Assembly (NCBI GenBank): GCA_033398695.1
Contig: CM065818.1
Span: 56,886,001 to 56,950,000 of the forward strand
DNA from: Orobanche coerulescens
Lineage: Eukaryota > Streptophyta > Magnoliopsida > Lamiales > Orobanchaceae
Direction: 5' to 3'
Length of the DNA: 64,000 bases
Part shown: in pieces, positions 10,919-21,146 of the stretch
Layout of the letters: every line of letters starts with the position of its first letter
Position numbering within the stretch: the first letter of the stretch is position 1
Notes under the pieces: model-generated
What the model was told of the DNA's origin: nothing
What the model saw: only the letters and a program-made list of their open reading frames with translations
Database searches by the model: none
Made by a program: the position numbers and the translations under genes

Positions 10919-11982
10919 ATGGCACCTAAGAAATCCTCAAAAGGAAAAGAGAAGGTCGGTTCGTCGTCTCAAGAACTGGCACCACTGCGAAGAATTCAAA
11001 ACACACGGTGCATTAAGGAGCAGTTGTTCAAACTTGATGATTTCATTGGCGATTCGGATACCGACACTATCACTTCACCATTCATCCAAAAGTTCATAGA
11101 CAACGGGTGGGAAAAATTCGTGTGCGAACTCCCAAATGGTAACCCCACCTTAACCCTAAACTTTTACAATACTTTCAATAAATCCATTGGGCAGGTAGGG
11201 TCGCCTACATATCATCAAACGACGGTGAATGGGAAAATGATTAATTTTTCACCGGATGTGATTAACAAGTATTTGGGGTTGATTCCACTAATGCGGTAGA
11301 CATTTCCATCTTACCTAATGAGGATGTGCCGGATGATAGGGTGTTACGATGGGCATCAGTGAGTGAGCTCCATGACAGTATTGGGATCATCAAACCCCGA
11401 TACAACCAGGCGGGCCTCATTGATGATGCTTGGTACTTATGGATGTGGGCAGCCGGGAGTATTTACCCGACTTCGACTCTGACTACAGTTTCCATCGGCT
11501 ATCTGAGAGGTTTATTTGCTAAGGATTTGGGTACTCACATCTATAATACAATTTGTCACTATGCCGGCACGGTCCCTACTAGGCAAAAGATGTCGTACCC
11601 CTGCCTTATCACCGGTATTTGCAGAAATCAGAGGGTTAAAATTTCGGCGGGGGGAGATATATTGACGCATGGGGATCGACTAAACGACCGGAGTAGTATT
11701 TTTTGAAGTACTCAGTTAAGGAGCAAACGGGCACGTGTGGAACCGGAAGAGGAAAGTAGCCACGAGGAGGAATTTGAGCCAGAGGACGATGCCAGAGAAG
11801 ACTTGACGCCTTTTGAGACAGATTTGCTTGAAAGAGTTTGGGGATTAGAGACATCCCAGGCAGAAATAGTGAGAAACCAGAATGAAATAATCGAGCGACA
11901 AATAGAAACGCAGAAGTTCTTTGAAAAGCTTTTCCGTTTTCTAAACATCCCTGACGACACACCTGGAGGATCACAAACCTAA
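10919..11982 (+). pseudogene. Env-like / plant transposon-type ORF of A0, frameshifted
   Basis: This is the third ORF of Athila-type elements, downstream of pol. From ATG 10919 the frame encodes a Lys/Ser-rich start (MAPKKSSKGKEK), then the conserved block with FIDNGWEKF, LNFYNTF and FSPDVINKYLGL (about residues 60-135). This matches the putative plant transposon protein family found in Athila-like elements. A one-base loss near 11283 shifts frame. The continuation (11326-11706) includes DDAWYLWMWAAGSIYPTS. After an in-frame TGA at 11704 an acidic, coiled-coil-like tail follows (11737-11982). I see no signal peptide or convincing membrane segment, so an envelope role is not supported here. 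Confidence 0.75.
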
Positions 11983-12551
11983 AATTTCAGGGAGTTTTCT
12001 GTTTTTTCTCACTTGCTTTTCATTTCTAAAAACTCGGGACAGTTTTATCTTTAAGTTTGGGGGTGTTTCTGAACAGTTGTTTTTATTTTGTTTTGAATCG
12101 TATGATTGTGTTAATGGTGTGTAGTGTGTTTTTATTTTTATTTGGCTTTGATTTTTTAGGTAAGTATATATATATATATATATATTTATTTTGATTTGTG
12201 AGGTTTCTAGATCTGGCCATAACACCAATAAATTAGTTATATACAAGCTTCTAAAATCGTTTTAACCGGTTAAAAAAAATTGTATATTCTAAATTTTTTG
12301 AGCCTTAATCTCTCTTTCCAAGCCTTTAGTTATCATGTAAAATCGAGTCATTCGTTACCTTGAGAAAAGAAGAATCAATCGGTTGATGAAAAATAGAACT
12401 GAAATTTACTTAATTTGTGGAGTTTTTGATTTTTCATGCTTAACTAATAAATGATTTTCTGAAAATTCTATTCCTAAAAAAAAAAAGGTAAAGTCATTGG
12501 TGAAAGGAGTCTAGTTGAAAAAAAGGAGAGGTGTTGAGCAGCAACAGCTGC
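11983..12551 (+). other. Non-coding A0 sequence after env-like ORF
   Basis: AT-rich DNA with no gene. It holds the second PPT-like 12-mer AAGTTTGGGGGT (12053-12064), a (TA)n run at about 12164-12185, and near 12500 a diverged first copy of the ATTGGTGAAA repeat seen at 13020-13139. Confidence 0.6.
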
Positions 12552-12928
12552 TGTTGGGAATGCGTTGCATCCAGCGTCCTCACCTTCGACTCGGGAGAAC
12601 GTAACTGGCCGGGCTTAACATCCCGACCCGCGGCATCCTAGTGGTGCAGCCCCTCATGTCCGCCTGTCTCTTAGTGCGGGGCTCTGCACTGCCACTAGAG
12701 AGTGGTTAAATGAATTGATTTGGACTACTCATACCAACAAGATGCATCTACTTTTCTGGTAACCATCTCATAGAAACTCCAAAGTTAAGCGTGCTTGGCC
12801 TAGAGTAGTTATGGGATGGGTGACCCCCTGGGAAGTTTCTCAGGTGCGCGTGAGTGAGGACAAAGCGCGCTAAAAAAAGACTCGTGTTGGTACAGTGAGG
12901 ACAGTCTTGATCATTTCTGGGACCAACA
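12552..12928 (+). mobile_element. Solo LTR of Cassandra-type TRIM carrying a 5S rRNA domain
   Basis: It starts TGTTGG and ends CCAACA (inverted termini), is 377 bp long, and is flanked by GCTGC (12547-12551) and GCTAC (12929-12933), a 4/5 match to a 5-bp duplication. The middle carries a 5S-rRNA-like segment (12730-12850) in sense orientation. Cassandra TRIMs are the known plant elements with 5S sequence in short LTRs. No second LTR is seen, so this looks like a recombination-derived solo LTR. The element boundaries are my inference from the termini. Confidence 0.6.
12730..12850 (+). ncRNA. 5S rRNA-derived domain (not a 5S gene)
   Basis: The stretch from ATACCAACAAGATGCATC to about 12850 follows plant 5S rRNA. 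The internal promoter parts are well kept: AGTTAAGCGTGCTTGG (A box) and GGATGGGTGACCCCCTGGGA (C box). The 5' third and the 3' end diverge, so it is not a functional rRNA gene. It could still bind the 5S Pol III machinery. Confidence 0.75.
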
Positions 12929-13019
12929 GCTACCTAATTTTGGGGGTCATAAAATATTGAAAAATAAAGGACTAACCATTGTTGGTGCGTAGCTGCCGTC
13001 TCACATGAGATAGAAATTG

Positions 13020-13139
13020 TGTTGGTGAAAAGAGCTACACGTTAGCAAATAACGGTGTGAAAGCTATCACCTAAAAAAATGGAAAATATGTTGGTGAAAA
13101 GAGCTACACGTTAGCAAATAACGGTGTGAAAGCTATCAC
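13020..13139 (+). repeat. Two 51-bp direct repeats near the 3' end of A0
   Basis: TGTTGGTGAAAAGAGCTACA... at 13020-13070 recurs at 13089-13139 (offset 69). A third, diverged relative lies near 12500. The unit ends AAAGCTATCAC. The B element has its own ~100-bp repeats at the corresponding place (about 28110-28385), so a repeat array between env-like ORF and LTR is shared in position but not in sequence. Confidence 0.75.
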
Positions 13140-13612
13140 TAAAAGGGATGTAGATTATGATCAGATTTGAATTAATTGGTGGTTGAATTTCAATACACTC
13201 AATTTCGTGAACAATGACAATATTTGATGATGCCGATAAAATTCTTTTTCATATTGAGTCGAAAAATAAACGAGTGATCGAGAGCAACCATTAAAGGGAG
13301 TCGTGTGTGTCACGATTGGGAAAGAAATAATCATCCTTTTTTGGGGGAAACCTTGCATTTTGGAATTACAAAAATAAAACCATGTTTTAACTTCAAAATC
13401 ATTAGTAGATTTATTTGAATCTTGATTCATTTCTATCTACTGTATAAAGCTGGTTGTTGTGTATTAATGGCATTTTGATCTATTTTTATCTTATATATAA
13501 TTGTTTTTCTTAATTTGTGTGTGTATTATTTTTCTTATTTTGTGTCTTATTTTTTTTTATTTTATTTTGAGTGTGATTAATAAAGAGTCTTGATCGGGAC
13601 TAGCAAGAATTC
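13140..13612 (+). other. AT-rich region before the A0 polypurine tract
   Basis: No coding potential or recognisable site up to the polypurine tract. Confidence 0.5.
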
Positions 13613-13624
13613 AAGTTTGGGGGT
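13613..13624 (+). other. Polypurine tract of A0
   Basis: AAGTTTGGGGG immediately precedes the LTR start TGTGATAAGTG. It is the third identical copy of the 12-mer also at 10026 and 12053. Confidence 0.8.
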
Positions 13625-15203
13625 GTGATAAGTGTCAGTTTTATACACTTATCCGTGATTAGTTTTGATATATTTCACCCATAATTATGAGCTAGTCTAC
13701 TCGTTTTTGCTTTGAATTAATTAATTTTTAATAATTTTATTTTTATAGGATGAAGATGTAAATTTAGTCTTAATCGGATTGAATTACTGATTTACTCAAG
13801 AAATAACATGTATATAAAATATTCTTTTTTGAAGTTTTATGTATTCATGTTGCATGGCTTTCCGAGACGAGTTCGGCAGTCTTTCCGGATTCAAAATCAG
13901 AGTTATATATCAAAAGTTATCATCCGAAGAAGATTTGGGGCAAAAACGCAAAGTATAGAAAATTCTGGGCTGAAAACGTAACTCACAAAGCAACCAGTGT
14001 ACAAAAAACCGAAGCAATGTTACGGCCGTAACATCTGAAAGTTACGGCCGTAAGACCTCAATGTTACGTCCGTAACATCTCCAAGTTACGGCGGTAACTC
14101 TTGACAGATTATTGATCACTGTCTAATTTTTTATACTTTTGGTCTATTATTGAGGGGATGACTGGCATTGATCCGATCTAATGTAATAATGCTGGAGTTT
14201 TGGAGCTATTAGATGACTTTAGGTGTATAAATAGACCCTTTAGATCCATCATTAAGCATCATTCATCTTATATTTTCTCACTTTGTACTTTTTCTTTTTG
14301 TGTGAAGAACACAATTGTGTTCTTGAGTGATTTGTGTAAGTGTGGTTTAGCTTATGTTGTTGAGGGAGTTTATTGCTTCTTTCTCCTTTATCTACTAAGG
14401 GAGTTAGGATCGATTCTTTCCCTTTTTCAACTATTAATGACCAAAGCTTGTAATATGTTGAATAAACCCTTCATGGGCTAAGTTATCCTTAGTTGGGATT
14501 ATAAACAAGGTTTGTCATGTTATTTAAGTTTGTATAAAGATCTATTATGGATTACTTATTATTGTGTGTGATTTTCATTGTTTTACCAATCTTTATTTAT
14601 TTGGCCAATAAATGATGATATTTATGGTCTTCATATGTTTCGAAAGAAAATATGTTTGATTAGATCAAATGATCTTCACTCTAAGTTGTTCTAGGGGATA
14701 GAAATATACCTCTAGACCTTAGATGATTCTTTGAGTTATTTTCATAAAACCTAATGCTATGTATTGAAGCCAATCAACATAGAAATATAGTGGGTTGATT
14801 CAATATATAAGGGGCGTTTTGACATTCGAAAGAGGAATCGTCTTTTTAAGGAAAATCGAATATACACAACATAATAAGCAAATTCATCTTATGATCTCCT
14901 ATGCATCTTCTATAACTAATAATGAACTAAGTTTGTAATCCCAACTATTTCATTTTTCCCTTTTATTAATCTATTATTAGTGCAATCTTTCATTTCCTTT
15001 AAATTTAGAACTATTATTGCATTTTCCTTGCAATTGTCAAACCAAACTCTTAAATTGTGTGTTTCACTCATCTTAATCCCTATAACAAATAGATACAGTG
15101 TATATTCAATATATAACCTAACTTCCTCATGGGATCGATAAACCGGACTCAAAAAGTCCACTTACTACTTGATACGATACCGTGCACTTGCGATAGTTAC
15201 ACA
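13624..15203 (+). repeat. 3' LTR of A0
   Basis: It begins TGTGATAAG and ends TTACACA, about 1580 bp. Four TTACGGCCGTAA-type dyads (14014-14100) lie about 125 bp upstream of the TATA box TATAAATA (14226-14233). The 3' end GTGCACTTGCG resembles the LTR end of element B. No primer site follows, consistent with a 3' LTR. Confidence 0.8.
14014..14100 (+). repeat. Palindrome cluster in A0 LTR
   Basis: Four copies of GTTACGGCCGTAAC (two perfect in the core, one with TCC, one with GCGG) are spaced about 22-25 bp apart. It is the same dyad as the internal cluster 10142-10425. Confidence 0.8.
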
Positions 15204-15476
15204 AAAGACGTGTCAGCCGCCCAGCTCAATTATTGGCCTCTTTACGTACGCTACCCTTCATTCGTAGCATACGCTATACTTGTCAACATAACGTACATTA
15301 AGCTTTCCTCTTAACGTACGTTAACACGTATTTGCTTGAAAAATTACGTGATGATATTATCATGCACATGGATACGTATATGAGAAAGATCATACTTCGA
15401 TTATTGATATCACAAATCCGAATAATACAAGGTTCAATTACAGATGAAATACTCAACAATTAATCCGGATATTACA
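15204..15476 (-). repeat. LTR fragment J (host of the A0 insertion)
   Basis: On the minus strand it starts TGTAATATCCGG, the usual Tekay-type LTR start. It contains four palindromes of the ACGTACGTTA / AGCATACGCTA class (15240-15325). It is cut at 15203 by A0, so the rest must lie left of the window. Confidence 0.65.
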
Positions 15477-16971
15477 GAACCTGTAGTGAATAAAGAACTA
15501 CAATGCAAAGACAAGCCCATAAACATATTTCCTCGTCTAACTAATAAGGTTTAAAGTTTGGCAAATGCAACCATTTTACCAAAAAATGAAAGCACGCCTC
15601 AAAAAATATTGACTGGCCGACCCTCTCGATAATAAAGATAGCGACAACATAGTGAATGTCCTAAAAACACATTAACATATATCGATGCAACAACATTTTA
15701 TTGGAAATTTCAATAAAGGGAACACCCTGCAGTCGCATCACTCTTATTGTTACCTGTCATACGTTTAATAACAGCGAAACCAACAAATAAATAATATATA
15801 TAATGTCCTCTTTACCAGCGACACTCAAAAAATAAAGAAATTTGACGAACTCAGGAAAATTATATAAGGAAATGAAAAATATTTCAACAGAAATGTCATG
15901 TTCCCCTCGCAACACCAACAAAAGAAACAAGATTCTGCCTAGAGCCAACTGTCTAGCACGCAAGAATGTAATCCATAAATAAAAAAAAGCAAACAAATAT
16001 AGCACCAAGGGAGAAAACTCACCTAAGATACATACATATTACAACCAGTGAACACAAACACACGTACACACATCACACCAAACAGAGTACACGTACAAAA
16101 AACACAATCAGAAAACCTGCCATGCACAGTTTCATCCCTAGAAATAACCTACAGTTGGGAAATTTTTCTTTTATTCCTTAAAAACAACAAACAAATATAA
16201 CACCGACAGAGCAGCTTCACCTAACATATACACACAAAAGAAGACCAATTTTTAATGTGTTTATAATAGGAAAGAAATTGAATGCTCAAAAAATCAAACC
16301 GCAAACAACCACCTAGAAAGGTATAGACAAATTAATTAAAGCAGCTACTATAAATAAATGGAAAGAACATGAAAATAAATCCTCAAAAGGGAGTCATAAA
16401 TTTCTTTTTAATCTTTTACTCTATCTACCAAAGCACAAATATGTAATGTATTAACATGGTTCTTGGCAAAAGTTTCACCTTTCCGAACTATATAATACAT
16501 ATATTTTTTTTGTCATAATTGAAATAAGTTGAAATTATTGTGTAAAAACAATAAAAATGTTAAATTACTGAGCTATATTTCTACCTGATATGCCTAATAT
16601 TGGTAGACCATAAAAGTTTCATGTTCTCCCCAATGCAAAGCTTTTCCACACAAAGCAAGCAAAGCACAGAAATACAAATCAGGGAGATAAACAATTCTAC
16701 GAAAATACAAATGTACAATTATCCATTTCATTAACCGTAATCCATCATATTTACATCTCTATAGCATTCAATATATACTCTAATATTATTTACCTAAGAT
16801 AACTTGGTTGTCAAATAAAAGGTTCAGACTCATACTTAACAAAACTCCATATGAAGTCGAGGGTATCAGAAATAAAAATAAACACACGACTGACCACATA
16901 AAATAAACAAACACTAAACTCTTTTGGGAACCTAGTACTACTTTCTCTTTATATATTTCATGGATTGTGCC
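15477..16971. other. AT-rich spacer without recognised genes
   Basis: I see no ORF with a recognisable domain, no RNA gene and no clear repeat. It may be old TE or ancestral intergenic DNA. Confidence 0.5.
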
Positions 16972-17975
16972 TCAACAACAACAACATTTAAGCCTTAGTC
17001 CCAAAATAATTTGGGGTCGGCTAACATGAATCAAACTTTGAAACCGTCAATGATCGTTACATAAATAACATAAAAGAGAAAAAGAGGGAAAAAAGTAGAG
17101 AAAAAAGCAAATAAAAAAAAGAAGGGAAAAAAATTCTGAAAAATAAGTTAAAAGATAACATGAAATAAAAGAAAATAGGAATAAAAATACAGATAAAAAA
17201 AGGAATCAGATTCCATCCACCATCCGTATTCTTTCCCACCACATTTGCCTCTCCATCGCCATACTTTCTCCAATTCCAAGAAATCGCATATCATTTTCAA
17301 TCATCTTTATCCATGTTTTCTTGGGTCTTCCTCTACCTTTCACAATATTACTTGTTTCCCAACTTTCTAGCCTCTTCACTGGAGCATCAACAGGTCTTCT
17401 TCTCAAATGACCAAACCATCGTAATCGATTCTTCATCATCTTGTCTTCTATAGACACAACTCTTACCTTCTCTCTAATCACCTCATTTCTGAGCCGATCC
17501 TTTTTTTGTATGACCACACATCCATCGTAGCATACGCATCTCCGCCACATTCATCTTTTGAACGTGACACTATTTTACAGCCCAGTACTCGGTGCCATAT
17601 AACAGTGCAGGCCTAATTGCCGTGCGGTGAAATTTACCCTTTAATCTATGAGGCATGTCAGGATCACATAAAACCCCTGTGGCACTCTTCCACTTCAACC
17701 ACCCTGCCTTTATTCTGTGAGCCACATCGTCATCTAGCTCTCCATCTTTTTGGATAATAGATCCAAGATACCGAAAGAAAGTGGATCCATGAACAACTTT
17801 CCCATCAAATGTGATTATCCCCGCCTCTCTATCACTGTTTTAGCTAAACCTACTCTCCATATATTCAGTCTTACTTATGCTCAGCCTAAAGCCTCGAGCT
17901 TCCAAAGTATCCCTTCAAAGTTCTAATTTCTGTTGCACTCCAACCTTCGTTTCATGAATCAAAGTTCCTTCCATA
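16972..17975 (-). mobile_element. 5'-truncated RTE-type LINE (3' end)
   Basis: On the minus strand the C-terminal part of a non-LTR reverse transcriptase is readable. Visible parts are KTEYMESRF-like text, DGKVVHGSTFFRYLGS, GVLCDPDMPHRLKGKFH, RPALLYGTEYWAVK, then MWRRCVCYDGC... and the RLRWFGHLRRRP and GRGRPKKTW motifs (17206-17550). These belong to the plant RTE family. The 3' end has the TTGGGACTAAGGCTT / GACCCCAAATTATTT segment and a (TTG)n tail at about 16973-16986. That 3' end is known to be shared with Au-type SINEs. Frameshifts and 5' truncation near 17975 show a dead copy. Confidence 0.75.
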
Positions 17976-19829
17976 ATGAGAAAGTGCTTATGCCGAGTAT
18001 TTTGCAAGACCCTTAAAAACAAAGTTCCTTCCGTAATACACATGATTACAACACACTAAAAATGAAATAATAGATGTAGATGACACAAAGTAGATTAAAA
18101 TTTAGAGGAATTGAGAAAGTGCCAAAAAACACAGAATAAATAAATCTACACTCAAAAAATCCTAGCTAACCTGAACAAACGAAGAAGTTGTAGACGCGAA
18201 ACAACACATATAAGAACAACAGATAAACTACACTGAAACAGCAAACTGAAATTAGAGGCAAAATAAAGGCAGACAAAAGGAGGAATTGAGGTAAGCAAAT
18301 TTAGAGGGTTTTTCCCAACTTATTATAGTCAACAAATCCTAACTAACCTGAACAAACGAAGAAGTTGTGGAGGCGAAAACCACCACCTACGAGACCAACA
18401 AATAAACTATAGTAAAACAACAAACTCATATTAGTTGCCACATAAGGGTAAGCAAAAGAGAGATAACCATGTTGCTGTAAAATAAATGCCTCACAATATA
18501 TTTTCCATCAAATAATATAACAAAAAAGAGACAAAAAGCATTGATGAATAAGCTCCCTCTCTTCATAATACATAAATATACAGAACACAATCCCTAGCAT
18601 CTGATATGAGAACCGAGCGTGCGTGATCAAATGACCTGGTGAGAAGAGGGTTGAAAAGCACAAATGACCACGCATGAGGTAGCAGAAGAAGTCGATGTAT
18701 GTAACATGAAACCTAATATGATTGAGCAAAAAAATTTCTTAGAAGTTTTCAATCGTTGCGGTTACTGATGAGTTTTAATATATATAGGAGGATTTTTACA
18801 GATTTTGATTTCTGGGTCCAGTTTTTTAGGGCCTCATACATATGAAACGGTCTTGTGGATCATGATACATAAGAAGCTTTCTAATATTAAGTATTAAGAA
18901 AATAGAAAAACAAAAGAAAAATTACGTAAAAAATTAAGAGTCTCCCAAAACTGGAAAAGAGAGGACTCCATACTGAAGACCCCAAAGGGGTCCTAAAAAG
19001 TAAAAAATCTATGAAAAACTAGAAGAACCAAATGCATAATAAAGCCCCCTCAAAAAAACTGAAAAAGAAAAAAAATGAAGACTTCTGACTCCATTCACGG
19101 TATATATATTTAAAAGACTGTCTGAACAAATATACTCTCCAAAAACAAATAAGAAAAAAATAATCAAATAAAATGAGACATATATAGACAGCCTACTCAT
19201 GGAGATATCTTTTGAGTAAGAATTATAAGGCCTAACAGCAACCATATACTGGCCTCACCTCCTATGAGCTATCCATGAAGAAACCTGATGCAAAACGTAA
19301 AACACAAAACAAAATGAGCATATGTAAAAAATAATTCCCTTGGCGTCATTACAGAAAACATAAAAGTTTGGGGAGAGAAGCGGATTTTATATACAGTTAA
19401 AATAATGGAAAACATAAAACATAATACACAAGCACAAGTAAGTAAAAACATACAACACTGTCGAAAACATAAAACACAAACTAAACAGCGGAAGTGAAAA
19501 AATCAAAATACTCCTTCAAAAAAATCCGAATGAAACAGTGGAACCCTAAATTGATAGAGGCAATAGAGAAGGCACCCAAAATCAGGAACTTGCTATTCTA
19601 CTGATACCGACATCTTTGGAATAACTATTTGTAAGGATTGTGGTGTTAAACTATATATGCAGAAATATATAGATACATAATAAAGAAGTGAAAAAAAGCA
19701 AGAAACGGAAATCAAAATAGTAAAAATAAAAGTATGAATAGACCCTTTATCGATTAAGAGCGTGAGAGATGAAGATGGATTTTGAAGTAAGGACGACTGT
19801 GACCATGAGGAAAATGAATTTGAGAGAAG
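17976..19829. other. AT-rich spacer with a duplicated segment
   Basis: No gene recognised. A roughly 140-bp segment at about 18157-18300 (AACCTGAACAAACGAAGAAG) recurs at about 18335-18475 with substitutions. Confidence 0.55.
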
Positions 19830-19834
19830 GAATG

Positions 19835-20084
19835 TGTTATAAATAGATAAAACCGTGTTTCTATATTTGTACTTTTTTGTAGCATTTCTATTAAATAATG
19901 GATTAGCTAGGATGTCGACACGTAAGCTGTAATAGAACGACATCTGCTATCCTGGCCATTGGGGAATTGTCCAACGCGCTATAAATACCTGTTCTTATCA
20001 TTTGAATGGGGGAAAATTGTCAGTAATTCATACTCTTAAGAGTTAGTTCTTCATTAGCAGTAAGATTCATCAACAACCATAACA
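19835..20084 (+). repeat. 5' LTR of R
   Basis: TGTTATAAAT...CATAACA, 250 bp. TATA box CTATAAATACC lies at about 19979, just after the imperfect dyad TTGGGGAATTGTCCAA. It is close to the 237-bp 3' LTR, which has lost a few short stretches. Confidence 0.92.
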
Positions 20085-20086
20085 AT

Positions 20087-20098
20087 TGGTATCAGAGA
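20087..20098 (+). other. Primer binding site of R
   Basis: TGGTATCAGAGA lies two bases after the LTR, matching the initiator tRNA-Met 3' end. Confidence 0.88.
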
Positions 20099-20112
20099 CT
20101 CAATCTGCTGCA

Positions 20113-21146
20113 ATGGTGGGCAATAACAACACTACTCGAATCGATTTGTTGGAGAAGACATTGGAGGAGCTCAACACAGCTCAATCGGAGTTTTTTGTGG
20201 CGACAAATCGGCGATTAGACGAGCAGAATCGGCGATTTGATGATTACGATAAGAGTTTTGCTGAGCTGAAGGAGATGATCCAGTCTCTCGCAGGTAATTT
20301 TTGCCATGAACGTGGTCCTCCTATCTCTCGAACTGTTCATACGGAGTGCGTGGTTAGGTTAGGAAATGTAACAAGTATTTTCTACTTAATTCGATGCGTG
20401 ATAGTGATAAGGTGCTTATGGCTGGTATGTATCTGGAAGGAACTGCTGAGTACTAGTTCCTCGATCATATTGAAGGTCGTGATTCGATCACCTGGCAGGT
20501 GTTTGTTGAATTGTTTATTGCTAGATTCACATCGGTTCGGAGTGAAGACGTGATAGGTGAATTTAATAAACTCAAACAGGGTGGATCAGTGGAGAAATAC
20601 ATTGATAAATTTGTTGAGATTAGGATGTTTATGAAGCAAGGATATAAGTACTTAGATGAGTATTATTTCCTGAATAGTTTCTATAGTGGATTGAAAGAAC
20701 AGATTAGGCATATGGTGGAGCTTCTGTGTCCTCACACACTTAAGCAAGCATACATGATGGATAGAAAACAGGAGGTGTTACTGGAATCTGTGCAGAAATC
20801 TGGTAAACCTACAAACAAACCACCAGTTTCATGGCAGAAGAGTGAGGGGCCACCAACTGTCAGTAAATCTATACCGGTTAAGAGGTTGAATAAGGAGCAA
20901 CTGGATGAGAGAAAGAGAGGCTTGTGTTTCAATTGTAATGAGCCATATACTTATGGCCACCAATGTAAAAATCTAATTGTGATATTACTCGAAGAGGAGG
21001 TTAGATGTACTGAAAGAATGGAGTTCACCGAGGATAGTGAAGCAAATTGTGTGGTATCACTGCATGCATTGAAATCACTTTTAAGGTGCAAGAGAAGCCT
21101 ATTAGGTGCCAAGGCTTACAATCAGGGGTGGCAGTGCAGCTCATGA
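20113..21146 (+). pseudogene. gag: Gag of R, frameshifted
   Basis: The ATG at 20113 begins MVGNNNTTRIDLLEKTLEEL, a coiled-coil N terminus typical of Reina gag. A frame break between about 20300 and 20500 separates it from the retrotransposon gag domain (ARFTSVRSEDVIGEFNKLKQ to DRKQE, 20520-20770). A zinc knuckle variant CFNCNEPYTYGHQC lies at about 20930-20970. The text SLHAL that normally opens the protease is present at about 21057, but the protease core is deleted after it. Confidence 0.85.

Larger units (their letters stand above)
1..15203 (+). mobile_element. Athila/Tat-type Ty3/gypsy element A0, 3' half, carrying nested insertions
   Basis: The left edge is cut by the window, so the 5' LTR, gag, protease and RT are missing. 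In order it holds the integrase end of pol (1-884), a post-pol hairpin (9988-10005), a palindrome cluster with a TATA-like site (10142-10437), an env-like ORF (10919-11982), three copies of the 12-mer AAGTTTGGGGGT, and a 3' LTR (13624-15203). Element A (907-9963) splits it 22 bp after the pol stop codon, and a 5S-bearing solo LTR lies at 12552-12928. The order pol, hairpin, env-like ORF and PPT is typical of plant Athila-like elements (family knowledge). Its own target duplication cannot be checked. Confidence 0.85.

Noticed and set aside
10919..11982. True envelope glycoprotein
   Set aside because: No signal peptide, glycoprotein cysteine pattern or transmembrane segment could be seen. The conserved block matches the plant transposon ORF family, so only env-like by position is justified.
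12730..12850. Functional 5S rRNA gene
   Set aside because: The 5' third and the 3' end diverge from plant 5S rRNA, and it sits within a short LTR-like unit with a near-perfect target duplication.
15757..19943. Several 60-116-residue open frames rich in Phe/Leu/Tyr (possible membrane proteins)
   Set aside because: They lie in AT-rich spacer, where poly-A/T tracts translate to hydrophobic runs. No start context, conservation or domain supports them.
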